A DNA stretch of 64,000 nt. Origin: Latescibacteria bacterium UBA6620. Lineage in GTDB: Bacteria > Latescibacterota > UBA2968. Below are positions 8,085 through 15,665 of the stretch, piece after piece. The position numbers and the translations under genes were made by a program. The stretch spans positions 293,673 to 357,672 of the forward strand of contig DJHM01000022.1 of the NCBI GenBank assembly GCA_002433075.1, read 5' to 3'. Below the pieces are notes generated by a model. It did no database searches, was not told where the DNA came from, and saw only the letters and a program-made list of their open reading frames with translations. Within the stretch, counting starts at the first letter, position 1, and each line of letters begins with the position of its first letter.

Positions 8085-10100
8085 TTAGCAGTTTACCGAT
8101 ACAACCTTGTCGCTACCCCACTCCTGCCGGTAGCGAAGTGCGCATTCGTCCAGGACGCGACCCCGGTCCTTTCCACTGTCCAGACCTTCCACCATCCAGT
8201 TTATGTAGTTTCCGATTCTCTCCGCTGCCTTCCCATCCCTGAAAGGATCCAGATCCGCCAACATAGGAGACCAATCTCCCAGCCCCTCAATCGGCTTACC
8301 GTGAGCTTCTCGCTCACACGCATACCAAAGCGATTCCAAAGATTGGAAAACACAGCGTCCTACTCCCAATTTGTAAAATTCACTAACACTCCAAGACTCC
8401 TCGTCGAGAATCACAGTAGGCGTTCCGGCCAATGCAGCTTCAACGGCCGCTGTCCCGGCGATGGCACTACTGTGGATCGCAAGATCTGCAGAGAGTGCAG
8501 CATAGGCCGGTGGATAGGAAGACTGTATGGCTCCTCCTCGCAGTAGGACACATCGACCGGTAGCTTCGGCCTGCTCTAAGAGGCACCAAACGTCCGGCCC
8601 CAACCGATCTTTCAAGGTAGATGGCTTCTTGGGCTTCAGTACAAGCCCAAGCCACGGGCAATCGATCACCTGCCTGAGCAAGAATTCGTAGGGCCTCTGG
8701 ATCGTATTGTGCCCGGGACCCCACCTTTCGTCGCTTGAGGTATTTTCGTCGAAGTAGGCAACCACGAATGTGGCTCCGTGGCTGGCCAACCTCTGACGAA
8801 GGCGTCGACCGTGTTCTCGGAGCATCGGAAATCGGTGATCCCCCACATAGCCCGTCGTAATGTGATAGGCGATTCGGGAACCTGAGTCCCGCTCAACATC
8901 AGCGTGAGCGGTGTTGAACGAAAACATCACGTCGATATCACTCGCACGGTGCAAGTACGGTTGCTCTTCGTATGAACGCTGGTAGTAGGCTGTGACACCC
9001 CCCAAAGCCTCAAGAGCGTCTGCGATCGCGCAGTGAACGCCATCAAATCGGTGGAAATTCACGTAGATGCGAGCGTTGGTGGTCCGAAAGAGATCCACAT
9101 AGTAATCATAGAGACCCGAATATTCGATCTGTAGCTCCTTGAGCCACCCCGTTTCTTCTGATCTTCCCGCCATCGAGGAGAACCTGATTCCGGCCCGTAG
9201 GTTGCGGCGGGGCTGAAAAAGTGGAGCATCTGCGATCTTTCTCGCCTCGGGTGCCAGTGCGATACCTTTGATTCCGCACCGCACCATCTCTTGCCACTTC
9301 TGAACATCGAGGGGATCCCGCCCATCACGAAACAGCAAAAGGAGGCGATTCCGAGGGAGATCGGACTTAAGGCCGAAGAAGACGTCCGAGTTTAGTTCTG
9401 GATTCTCCAGGTTCAGCTGGCCGTGGTAGTCCGCGAGCACGAGACCCTCACTGCCACTGGTAGACTGCCGATCCTGACTTCGTGACCTCAGGGTGTCAAT
9501 GAAGGACAGCACGACTCTTACACCCCGCACCCCCAGAATACGCTTTACGCGTCCCTTGAGGTCGATGTCGGGTCGCCCGGGCAACCAATTGAGGACGACC
9601 GTCTCCTGGTTAGCGTAGGACTGAATCTCATACTTCCACAGTCGTGCCCTTAGGCACACACCAGTGGGTCCGGACCCAATAGACTTGGAGACCCATCTGG
9701 CTACCTGAATCAGGTAGAGTGCGCTGACGACGGATTGGCTACCTGAAATCGTGCCTGACGCGGCGCCCTTCCTCGCGAAGAACGCGAACCTCCTCCCATC
9801 CTTAGAGATTCTAGACAAGAGAGGTTTGGAAATAATCCAGCTATGCACACGGGCTAGATCTTTGTAGTAGATTCTTCGGCCAACGGACAGTGATTTCTCG
9901 TCGATTACATCTTCATATCGGAATTCCAACAGTTCATAACTGCACCCAACGAGCCGGGCGCCTATCCTGGCAAACGCAGCGCCGAGGATGGTCGCATCAA
10001 CCGCCCTCAGAGATTTCGCCCGATGCCTGACCACGAATGTGAGCACCCACGGCACAACCGGCGCGGAGATTCGATCGACAATCAAGACCCCGATTCTCAT
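8085..10100 (-). CDS. large GT-B-like glycan transferase, putative
   Basis: The protein has about 671 residues from the ATG at 10098-10100, which overlaps the upstream methyltransferase stop by four bases (ATGA). A frame extending to 10133 is possible but less likely. It begins MRIGVLIVDRISAPVV. The C-terminal third carries a GT-B-like donor block: LVLKPKKPSTLKDRL, then SADLAIHSSAIAGTAAVEAALAGTPTVIL with Ser-Ser and Glu in the usual places. The rest is not recognised and there are no clear membrane segments. It resembles the 632-residue protein at 3-4.9 kb in organisation only. A role as transferase for the sugar made by the surrounding pathway is inference. Confidence 0.5.
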   Translation of the reverse strand: MRIGVLIVDRISAPVVPWVLTFVVRHRAKSLRAVDATILGAAFARIGARLVGCSYELLEFRYEDVIDEKSLSVGRRIYYKDLARVHSWIISKPLLSRISKDGRRFAFFARKGAASGTISGSQSVVSALYLIQVARWVSKSIGSGPTGVCLRARLWKYEIQSYANQETVVLNWLPGRPDIDLKGRVKRILGVRGVRVVLSFIDTLRSRSQDRQSTSGSEGLVLADYHGQLNLENPELNSDVFFGLKSDLPRNRLLLLFRDGRDPLDVQKWQEMVRCGIKGIALAPEARKIADAPLFQPRRNLRAGIRFSSMAGRSEETGWLKELQIEYSGLYDYYVDLFRTTNARIYVNFHRFDGVHCAIADALEALGGVTAYYQRSYEEQPYLHRASDIDVMFSFNTAHADVERDSGSRIAYHITTGYVGDHRFPMLREHGRRLRQRLASHGATFVVAYFDENTSSDERWGPGHNTIQRPYEFLLRQVIDCPWLGLVLKPKKPSTLKDRLGPDVWCLLEQAEATGRCVLLRGGAIQSSYPPAYAALSADLAIHSSAIAGTAAVEAALAGTPTVILDEESWSVSEFYKLGVGRCVFQSLESLWYACEREAHGKPIEGLGDWSPMLADLDPFRDGKAAERIGNYINWMVEGLDSGKDRGRVLDECALRYRQEWGSDKVVSVNC

Positions 10101-11266
10101 GCGGGCGTTTTCCCGAATTCGAATAGGTGCCACAAAGGAAACTGCCGGGCAAAATAGAAGGCTCGGCGATCTTCGTTTTCGAATGAAGGATCAGGAAGAA
10201 GCTCCTCCATCCAGCGAGAGAAGAACCCGTTGTTGAACACTGTCTGCAAGTATTCGCTGATAGTGGGAGTAACCCCAAAGGCTTTGGTGCAATACTCCGT
10301 CATGACAGTGAAGGGTCGGGTCTCCTCGCCAAACCAAGGCTGCAGCCAGAATAAATAGTGAGGCTCCACACTTATGAAAATACCATCCGGCTTCAGCACC
10401 CGTCGGATGTCCTCGAACAGAGCACTGGCTGAAATATCCTGGTCGGGCTCTGAAGGAACGAAATAAAACAGCAACGCATCGATCATCGTCACATAGTCCG
10501 CGCATTCATCGGGCAAATCCTGCAGGGCTTCGGGCGTTCCCAATGGGGCAACCTTGAACTCAACATCTCCTGGTGTGGACCTCTGAGCCAGATCGATCAT
10601 CGCCCTACTCGGATCATACCCTCGCACGCTGGCGCCGTACGTACCCAAGACTTTCGAGTAGTAGCCTGTACCGCAGCCCAGATCAACGACGAAATCGCCA
10701 GGTTCCAGTCGCCCAGAGAAGTACTGTCGCAACCCCCACTCTTGAACTGCCCCGTATAGATTCTCTCTTACTCCTTCAAGGTCGTCGGTAAATTTCTGAT
10801 TGATCCACCAGTTTTCAGCCGATTCTCGGCGTTTGAGGGCCAGATGTTGACCAAGCTGTTGATGAAAGTTTCCAAAATTGAAACGATCAAGAAGGGATGT
10901 CTTTTGCATAAAACGTTTGGCGTACGCATCCATGTCCTCTACGACAAAGCAACCGTCAAGGAACCGCTGGTAGAGTTCCTTCACGTGGACGAGGGAAGGA
11001 TCTCCCCATTGGCGCACATCTCGTTCGAACCGCGAGGGATCAGCGAGTAATCCATCCTCGTTCGAGAAGCATTGGACATCCCACACCTCGAAGAAACGAT
11101 CCGCATGCTGCTCTTCTAGACGCTCTCGCTGGGTCGAAACGGCAGCGGCGAGCAACCCAATCGAGTCGGACGAACAGCCCAGGGAGGTTTTTGCGAACAG
11201 GTTGTAGACCACCCACCTTCCGTGACCGGACGGCAGGACGATGACGTCAGTGGGTATCTGATTCAT
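10097..11266 (-). CDS. class I SAM-dependent methyltransferase with N-terminal extension
   Basis: The protein has 389 residues. The methyltransferase domain begins near residue 185 with motif I VVDLGCGTGYYSKVLG and continues through YDPS and DYVTMIDALLFYF, then VLKPDGIFISVEPHY. About 180 residues precede it, opening VIVLPSGHGRWVVYNLFAKT. That block recalls the small accessory domains at the N-terminus of some peptide- or glycan-modifying enzymes, but I cannot name it. The start overlaps the AAC(3)-like gene by 20 bases, and the stop overlaps the next gene. It probably methylates the sugar or its acyl group; acceptor unknown. Confidence 0.7.
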   Translation of the reverse strand: MNQIPTDVIVLPSGHGRWVVYNLFAKTSLGCSSDSIGLLAAAVSTQRERLEEQHADRFFEVWDVQCFSNEDGLLADPSRFERDVRQWGDPSLVHVKELYQRFLDGCFVVEDMDAYAKRFMQKTSLLDRFNFGNFHQQLGQHLALKRRESAENWWINQKFTDDLEGVRENLYGAVQEWGLRQYFSGRLEPGDFVVDLGCGTGYYSKVLGTYGASVRGYDPSRAMIDLAQRSTPGDVEFKVAPLGTPEALQDLPDECADYVTMIDALLFYFVPSEPDQDISASALFEDIRRVLKPDGIFISVEPHYLFWLQPWFGEETRPFTVMTEYCTKAFGVTPTISEYLQTVFNNGFFSRWMEELLPDPSFENEDRRAFYFARQFPLWHLFEFGKTPA

Positions 11267-12131
11267 GAGAAAAATCGAACCCGCTCAAGCCAGCACCCTG
11301 CTCGACGCCGTCTCTGCCGACCGTGATTCCATCATAAGGAAGCTGTCCCTCGACGAAGTCGGGTCTTCTACGGAGAAAGGCGAATGGGTCTTCACAGAGC
11401 ATGTTAAAAGCAGTGCAGCAAAAGTCGTCCGCTGACAACCCGTGAATGAATCCCGCGCCGATAGGGTAGGAAGACACGGCACCGGAATCGTCCAACCTCT
11501 TCTGAACCGCCCTGTAGTCGTATTCGAACTCAAGATCCAGATATCGCACGTTCGCAGTGAACTCCTCTCCGAGTTGGGTCCCGTTCTTGTAGACCGGGAC
11601 TTTCAAGAGCTTGTTATAGCAGTAAGGAACAGCGCAGAGCGTCTCTGCGTAGTGCATCAAGGAGCTGGACCCATAGCCTAGACCCAGAATAGTCAGTCGT
11701 GTCCCGGCCTCGTGCAATCGGTGGGGCGGAGAACCGTAGCCGTAATTGCTTCGACTGTTCTGGGAACAAATGGAATGCCGATTCGCACCCGTTGCGGTGA
11801 ATGAGTTCACAGGGTGAATGCTACGGATTGAGTCGGACCTCTCGAGGACGTACTGCGGGAACATCCCGTTGATGCACGGCGTTTTTTCCCACACAAACGG
11901 CTTCCCAAACCTTGCCGTCTGCGTGGTATAGGTGTGTACTACGAGTGTACCCTCGTCACCGATCACTTCCATGAAGCACGCAAAGACTCGATCGAGGAAA
12001 TTTTGCCTCGAGGTCGCTTCGCGCATTCGTCCCAAGGAAAACAGACGTGTGCCCACAAGCACTGTGTCTCCCGCATTCAGGCCTGTTCTGGATAAGCCTT
12101 CCAGGAGGTCACTCTGCGAATAGGATTTCAT
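11247..12131 (-). CDS. AAC(3)-family N-acetyltransferase
   Basis: This 294-residue protein belongs to the aminoglycoside 3-N-acetyltransferase fold. The start region has DTVLVGTRLFSLGRM, followed by EGTLVVHTYT and the family's HPVNSFTATG motif with the conserved His-Pro and Ser. Members in glycan loci acetylate amino sugars from acetyl-CoA rather than antibiotics. No LegH-type acetyltransferase is visible in this window, so this enzyme is a candidate for acetylating the LegC product or an amino group on the decoration. It overlaps the acyl carrier protein gene by four bases. Antibiotic resistance is unlikely from context. Confidence 0.75.
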   Translation of the reverse strand: MKSYSQSDLLEGLSRTGLNAGDTVLVGTRLFSLGRMREATSRQNFLDRVFACFMEVIGDEGTLVVHTYTTQTARFGKPFVWEKTPCINGMFPQYVLERSDSIRSIHPVNSFTATGANRHSICSQNSRSNYGYGSPPHRLHEAGTRLTILGLGYGSSSLMHYAETLCAVPYCYNKLLKVPVYKNGTQLGEEFTANVRYLDLEFEYDYRAVQKRLDDSGAVSSYPIGAGFIHGLSADDFCCTAFNMLCEDPFAFLRRRPDFVEGQLPYDGITVGRDGVEQGAGLSGFDFSHESDTH

Positions 12132-12379
12132 GTAGATGAAGTAGAAGAGCGCTTCTTCTCGACGACGACCGCCAACGAGTTCACCGTCGCGAATGTTTCA
12201 GGGACCAAATCTTCATCATTGAATGCGATGCCGAACGTGTCCTCCAAGTGTCCGATCAATTGGACGATCCCAAATGAATCCAGGAGACCCGATTCGATCA
12301 GCGGAGTCTCGTCGATTACTTCCGCCCCCGGTGTCTGTGTTTTGACAAACGCCGTAATTTCGTCAACGCTCCCACTCAT
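12128..12379 (-). CDS. acyl carrier protein
   Basis: This small acidic four-helix protein has 83 residues. The phosphopantetheine-accepting serine is S35 in LLDSFGIVQLIGHLEDTFGI, and the segment ahead of it (IDETPLIESG) is typical of stand-alone carrier proteins. It overlaps the ligase-RraA fusion gene upstream and the AAC(3) gene downstream by four bases each, so it is almost certainly the carrier loaded by that ligase. The C-terminus is Ser/Thr-rich (SSTSST), slightly unusual. It is not the housekeeping AcpP, given its context and sequence. Confidence 0.88.
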   Translation of the reverse strand: MSGSVDEITAFVKTQTPGAEVIDETPLIESGLLDSFGIVQLIGHLEDTFGIAFNDEDLVPETFATVNSLAVVVEKKRSSTSST

Positions 12380-14685
12380 ACACCACCTCGTTGCGTGAAT
12401 TCAATTCCGAGATCCTTCACGGTCTTTCTTAAGCCGACAATATCCAAGGTGGACTCACCGGCATCGATCCTCGAAGACCAGGAAGACTCCATCTTCAGCC
12501 GTTCCTCGCACATCGCAGGCAGCCTTGGAGCAAGCTCAAGGGGGACGACGACGACCCCGTCATCGTCCCCGATAACAATGTCGCCTGGACGCACGACTGC
12601 TCCCCCAACCGAAACGGTGTGATTTACGTTGCCTGCCCAGCCCTTTAAAGGTCCGGCCGGTGAGCTACCCAGGGCGAAAACGGGAAGCTCCGATGCGCAG
12701 ATATCGTCGACATCACGCACGACCCCATCAACGATCAGAGCAGCCGCTCTCGCCCTGATGGCCATCTGCGTCTGAAGTCCCCCCCACGTCGATCGACTCG
12801 TGACGCCCTTTGCATCGATCACGAGGACGTCACCGGGTTCGATCATCTCGAGAGCGATATGGCTCATGAGGTTTCCGCCCTCTGGTTCCTCGATTGTCAG
12901 GGCGGGGCCACAGAACCGGCGACCCGGCGAAAGACTCCGAATCCTGCCGTCCACGGTCTGCATACGATTGAGGCAATCCGAGACGATGCTCGATGGGTAG
13001 GCTTTCATCTTGTCGAGAAGGTCCGTCGGCGGTCGGTCGATTACGAGCTCCACCCGACCTGGTATGATCGAAGGCCCGGCGGGGTCGGCTGGACGTGTTT
13101 GTAGCACGGTCTGCCCCAAATTGAGTTTCTCGATCAAGAGTTCCCGCACACGGTTTTTCTGAATCTTGCCGGATGAGCTGTGCGGAAACGATTCCAACTC
13201 AACGACCACACCCGGCCGCCGCCCGCCCCCCAGTTCGGTTCGAGCTGAATGTGAAAGACTGGCCTCAACTTGGTCGAACTCTGCACCTTCCCTCAGTCGG
13301 ACAGCCGCTGCTATGTCCTCACCGTAGGTCGGATGTGGAACACCCACGACCGCACACTCGAGCACGTCGGGGTGCGCGTAGAGCACATCTTCAATTGACG
13401 CCGGACTCACGTTCACTCCGCCCCGGATAATCAGATCTTTCATCCGGCCCGTGATGTAAAGATCCCCTCCCGATGTCTGGTATCCGATGTCGCCCGTTGG
13501 AAACCAATCGTCCCTATCGATCGGGTTGGGTTCACCTCGATCGGGGTCGTAGTAACCTTCCATGAGGAAGGGGGTTCGCGTATGGATTTCGCCTTCCTTG
13601 TCGTAGTCCACCGCCACCCCATTAGTGTCTAACACGGTTACTTCAACTCCCGGCAAAGACCTTCCTACGCACCCATCGTTCCGAGGAATAGAGCGCGCGT
13701 TGGTTGTGATGAAGAAGGTTTCCGACAATCCGTAGTTCTCGTAAAGTGTGACACCATAGCGGGCCTCGAACTCCTGCCGGAGGGATGGTGGAAGCGGGGC
13801 AGTACCCACGAGCGACAGGTCCACGGCGTCTCGACAAAAACGCTCACCCTTATCCCCCCGATCCATTTCCATAAGAATCGAAAGGATGGTCGGTACAAAC
13901 CACAGTGTGTTGACATTGTGTTCCACGGCTGAATCCCAGAACCGAAGGGCTGACCTCGCACTGAAGGTATCGCATAGAACCACACTTGCACCTGCAGCGT
14001 AAGGTAGCATCAGGAGGTTGTAATAGCCTCCCAGGTAGGTCATTGACAGGATTCCGTAGAACCTATTTTCAGGCCCGATCCCCAGTCGCTGATTGAAGAG
14101 TCGGGCGTTATCGATCATGCTGGTGATCGTGTGAGCGACACCCGATGGACGTGAAGTTGTACCAGATGTGTATACGATCGTCATCGGGTCCGTTGCGGAT
14201 ACGCCAGCGAAAGGCACTATCGGATCGGCCTTTAGTGATCCAGGATCAAGAGCGGTTGTACCTCCCCCGTCCGGACTGCCTTCTCGACCATCCATCACGA
14301 TGACAACTTCCATCCCCTGGTCCCGCATTCTGTCGAGATTGAGGGTGTTCGCAGTCTCGCAAGAAGCAAGGAGCAGTTTTACTCCACTATTACGAAGAAT
14401 GAAATCGACTTCAGACGCCGCGAAGATTGGGTTGACAGGCACTGTGACAATGCCGCTGTAGAGGCAAGCAAGATAGATCGTGGCAAGTGTTGCTGAGTTG
14501 TGCATCACGATGGCTACGCGATCGCCCTTCCGAACACCTCGTCTCAGAAATTCCGCCGCGAGGATCCGAGCCTTCTCATCGTAATCCCGAAACGTCAGGG
14601 CTTCGCCGGTGGTAGTATCTACCAGAAAGTTGCGATCTGATCCCTCTACGGGGATTTCCGTAAGCCACTGAGTGGCATCCATCAT
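12376..14685 (-). CDS. acyl-adenylate ligase fused to an RraA-type aldolase domain
   Basis: This protein of 769 residues has two domains. Residues ~1-525 are an AMP-forming ligase: P-loop YTSGTTSRPSGV at 172-183, YGLSE at 318-322, TGD at 397-399, and the catalytic lysine K507 in SSSGKIQK. Residues ~553-735 form an RraA/HMG-aldolase domain (SSIVSDCLNRMQ, GNLMSHIALEMIEPGDVL, WGGLQTQMAIRARAAALIVD) with R657-D658 of the metal-site motif GVVRD retained, so the lyase half may be active. HMG-type aldolases cleave or form 4-hydroxy-2-oxo diacids and can decarboxylate oxaloacetate. The ligase would load the following carrier protein. I know of no common enzyme with this fusion. Confidence 0.85.
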   Translation of the reverse strand: MMDATQWLTEIPVEGSDRNFLVDTTTGEALTFRDYDEKARILAAEFLRRGVRKGDRVAIVMHNSATLATIYLACLYSGIVTVPVNPIFAASEVDFILRNSGVKLLLASCETANTLNLDRMRDQGMEVVIVMDGREGSPDGGGTTALDPGSLKADPIVPFAGVSATDPMTIVYTSGTTSRPSGVAHTITSMIDNARLFNQRLGIGPENRFYGILSMTYLGGYYNLLMLPYAAGASVVLCDTFSARSALRFWDSAVEHNVNTLWFVPTILSILMEMDRGDKGERFCRDAVDLSLVGTAPLPPSLRQEFEARYGVTLYENYGLSETFFITTNARSIPRNDGCVGRSLPGVEVTVLDTNGVAVDYDKEGEIHTRTPFLMEGYYDPDRGEPNPIDRDDWFPTGDIGYQTSGGDLYITGRMKDLIIRGGVNVSPASIEDVLYAHPDVLECAVVGVPHPTYGEDIAAAVRLREGAEFDQVEASLSHSARTELGGGRRPGVVVELESFPHSSSGKIQKNRVRELLIEKLNLGQTVLQTRPADPAGPSIIPGRVELVIDRPPTDLLDKMKAYPSSIVSDCLNRMQTVDGRIRSLSPGRRFCGPALTIEEPEGGNLMSHIALEMIEPGDVLVIDAKGVTSRSTWGGLQTQMAIRARAAALIVDGVVRDVDDICASELPVFALGSSPAGPLKGWAGNVNHTVSVGGAVVRPGDIVIGDDDGVVVVPLELAPRLPAMCEERLKMESSWSSRIDAGESTLDIVGLRKTVKDLGIEFTQRGGV

Positions 14686-15665
14686 ATTCCCTTCAATGTG
14701 CCGTTTTCGACGATGACTTGTCCGTCGATTTCAACGGTGGCATCGCCAACCACGTGGTCAAGATGAAAGGCAACCTCGTTCTTTCCCCCGACGGTAGCAT
14801 TCCCCCCTACTCCGAGGTGGACGGTGCCTCGACAGCCCTCATCCTCGAGCATCACACCACAGAGGGAGGCGCTTGGATTGAGACCGATGCCGAACTCCGC
14901 AATGATCCTGGCCTTTGAACTCGACTGTCCGAACAACAAGGACCGAAGCGCTTCCGATCTCTCTCCGCGGATGTCAGTTACGAGGCCATCCCGAACGAAC
15001 AATTCAATTTCCGCCTGGAGAAGCCCCAGCTCCGGACACGGGATACTGCCGTTGACGACGAAAACTCCTTCGCTCCTATCCTCCACCACCGCGACGTTAG
15101 CCTCGGAATCCGGAGGAGAAGCGAGACTTCCAGGCGAAGGACACCAGCCCGGGGCGGAATTTCCCTGCCGGCCCTCAGAACTACATACCAGCCGCTGCCC
15201 CTCCCCGGTGTAGAGGACTATTTCGGTGGCATTCGAAAGTGCTCCCGCCACCGATTCTGCTTCCACAGTGAGTCCTCGAAAGTCCGCTCGCAAAGCCTGA
15301 CTCTCGAGCACAGCTTCAGAATAGTCAGGAAGGCTGAGATAACGTGCTCCCTCCTCGGAGGCTGACAGTCGGGCCTGGGTATGTGCCATGGATAAGCGAG
15401 TGACACCGAAAATCACGTGGCTTCGAGCCATCTGAGCGGCCACATCCGCTGGAGGCTCCTGGCCATGAACGAGCAGTGCATCTATTGTCCGGTGCGTGAC
15501 GTCCTCGGCCACCTCCGATGCTGCCGATGCGATCCCCTCCCCAATCTCCACCGTGTCTGGATCGCTGACGACCGTCACACGTTCGTCGACGAGCAGAGCT
15601 GCACACGTCTGGACGAGTATCTTGCATCCCCCTATTGCATCGCGTGAAAGGGCGGGCTGGCTCAC
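14682..15665 (-). CDS. M29/NicX-like metalloenzyme
   Basis: The protein has 327 residues. The C-terminal third matches the leucyl aminopeptidase M29 / 2,5-dihydroxypyridine dioxygenase (NicX) group. It has AEFGIGLNPSASLCGVMLED, then GTVHLGVGGNATVGG, then the metal-ligand segment FHLDHVVGDATVEIDG. The metal ligands of the family (Glu, His, His/Asp) appear present. The N-terminal part is less conserved. It starts with GTG overlapping the aldolase gene stop. Family members hydrolyse N-terminal residues or open aromatic rings; which applies here is unknown. Context suggests it acts on an intermediate of the acyl or amino acid made by the neighbouring aldolase and aminotransferase. Confidence 0.65.
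   Translation of the reverse strand: MSQPALSRDAIGGCKILVQTCAALLVDERVTVVSDPDTVEIGEGIASAASEVAEDVTHRTIDALLVHGQEPPADVAAQMARSHVIFGVTRLSMAHTQARLSASEEGARYLSLPDYSEAVLESQALRADFRGLTVEAESVAGALSNATEIVLYTGEGQRLVCSSEGRQGNSAPGWCPSPGSLASPPDSEANVAVVEDRSEGVFVVNGSIPCPELGLLQAEIELFVRDGLVTDIRGERSEALRSLLFGQSSSKARIIAEFGIGLNPSASLCGVMLEDEGCRGTVHLGVGGNATVGGKNEVAFHLDHVVGDATVEIDGQVIVENGTLKGI

Noticed and set aside
11247..12131. AAC(3)-like gene as an aminoglycoside resistance determinant
   Set aside because: It is embedded in and coupled to a glycan operon with no mobile-element context; acetylation of an amino sugar is more likely.
12128..14685. Possible NRPS (adenylation domain plus carrier protein)
   Set aside because: No condensation or thioesterase domain nearby; the ligase is fused to an RraA domain and fits acyl loading for a sugar acyltransferase better.
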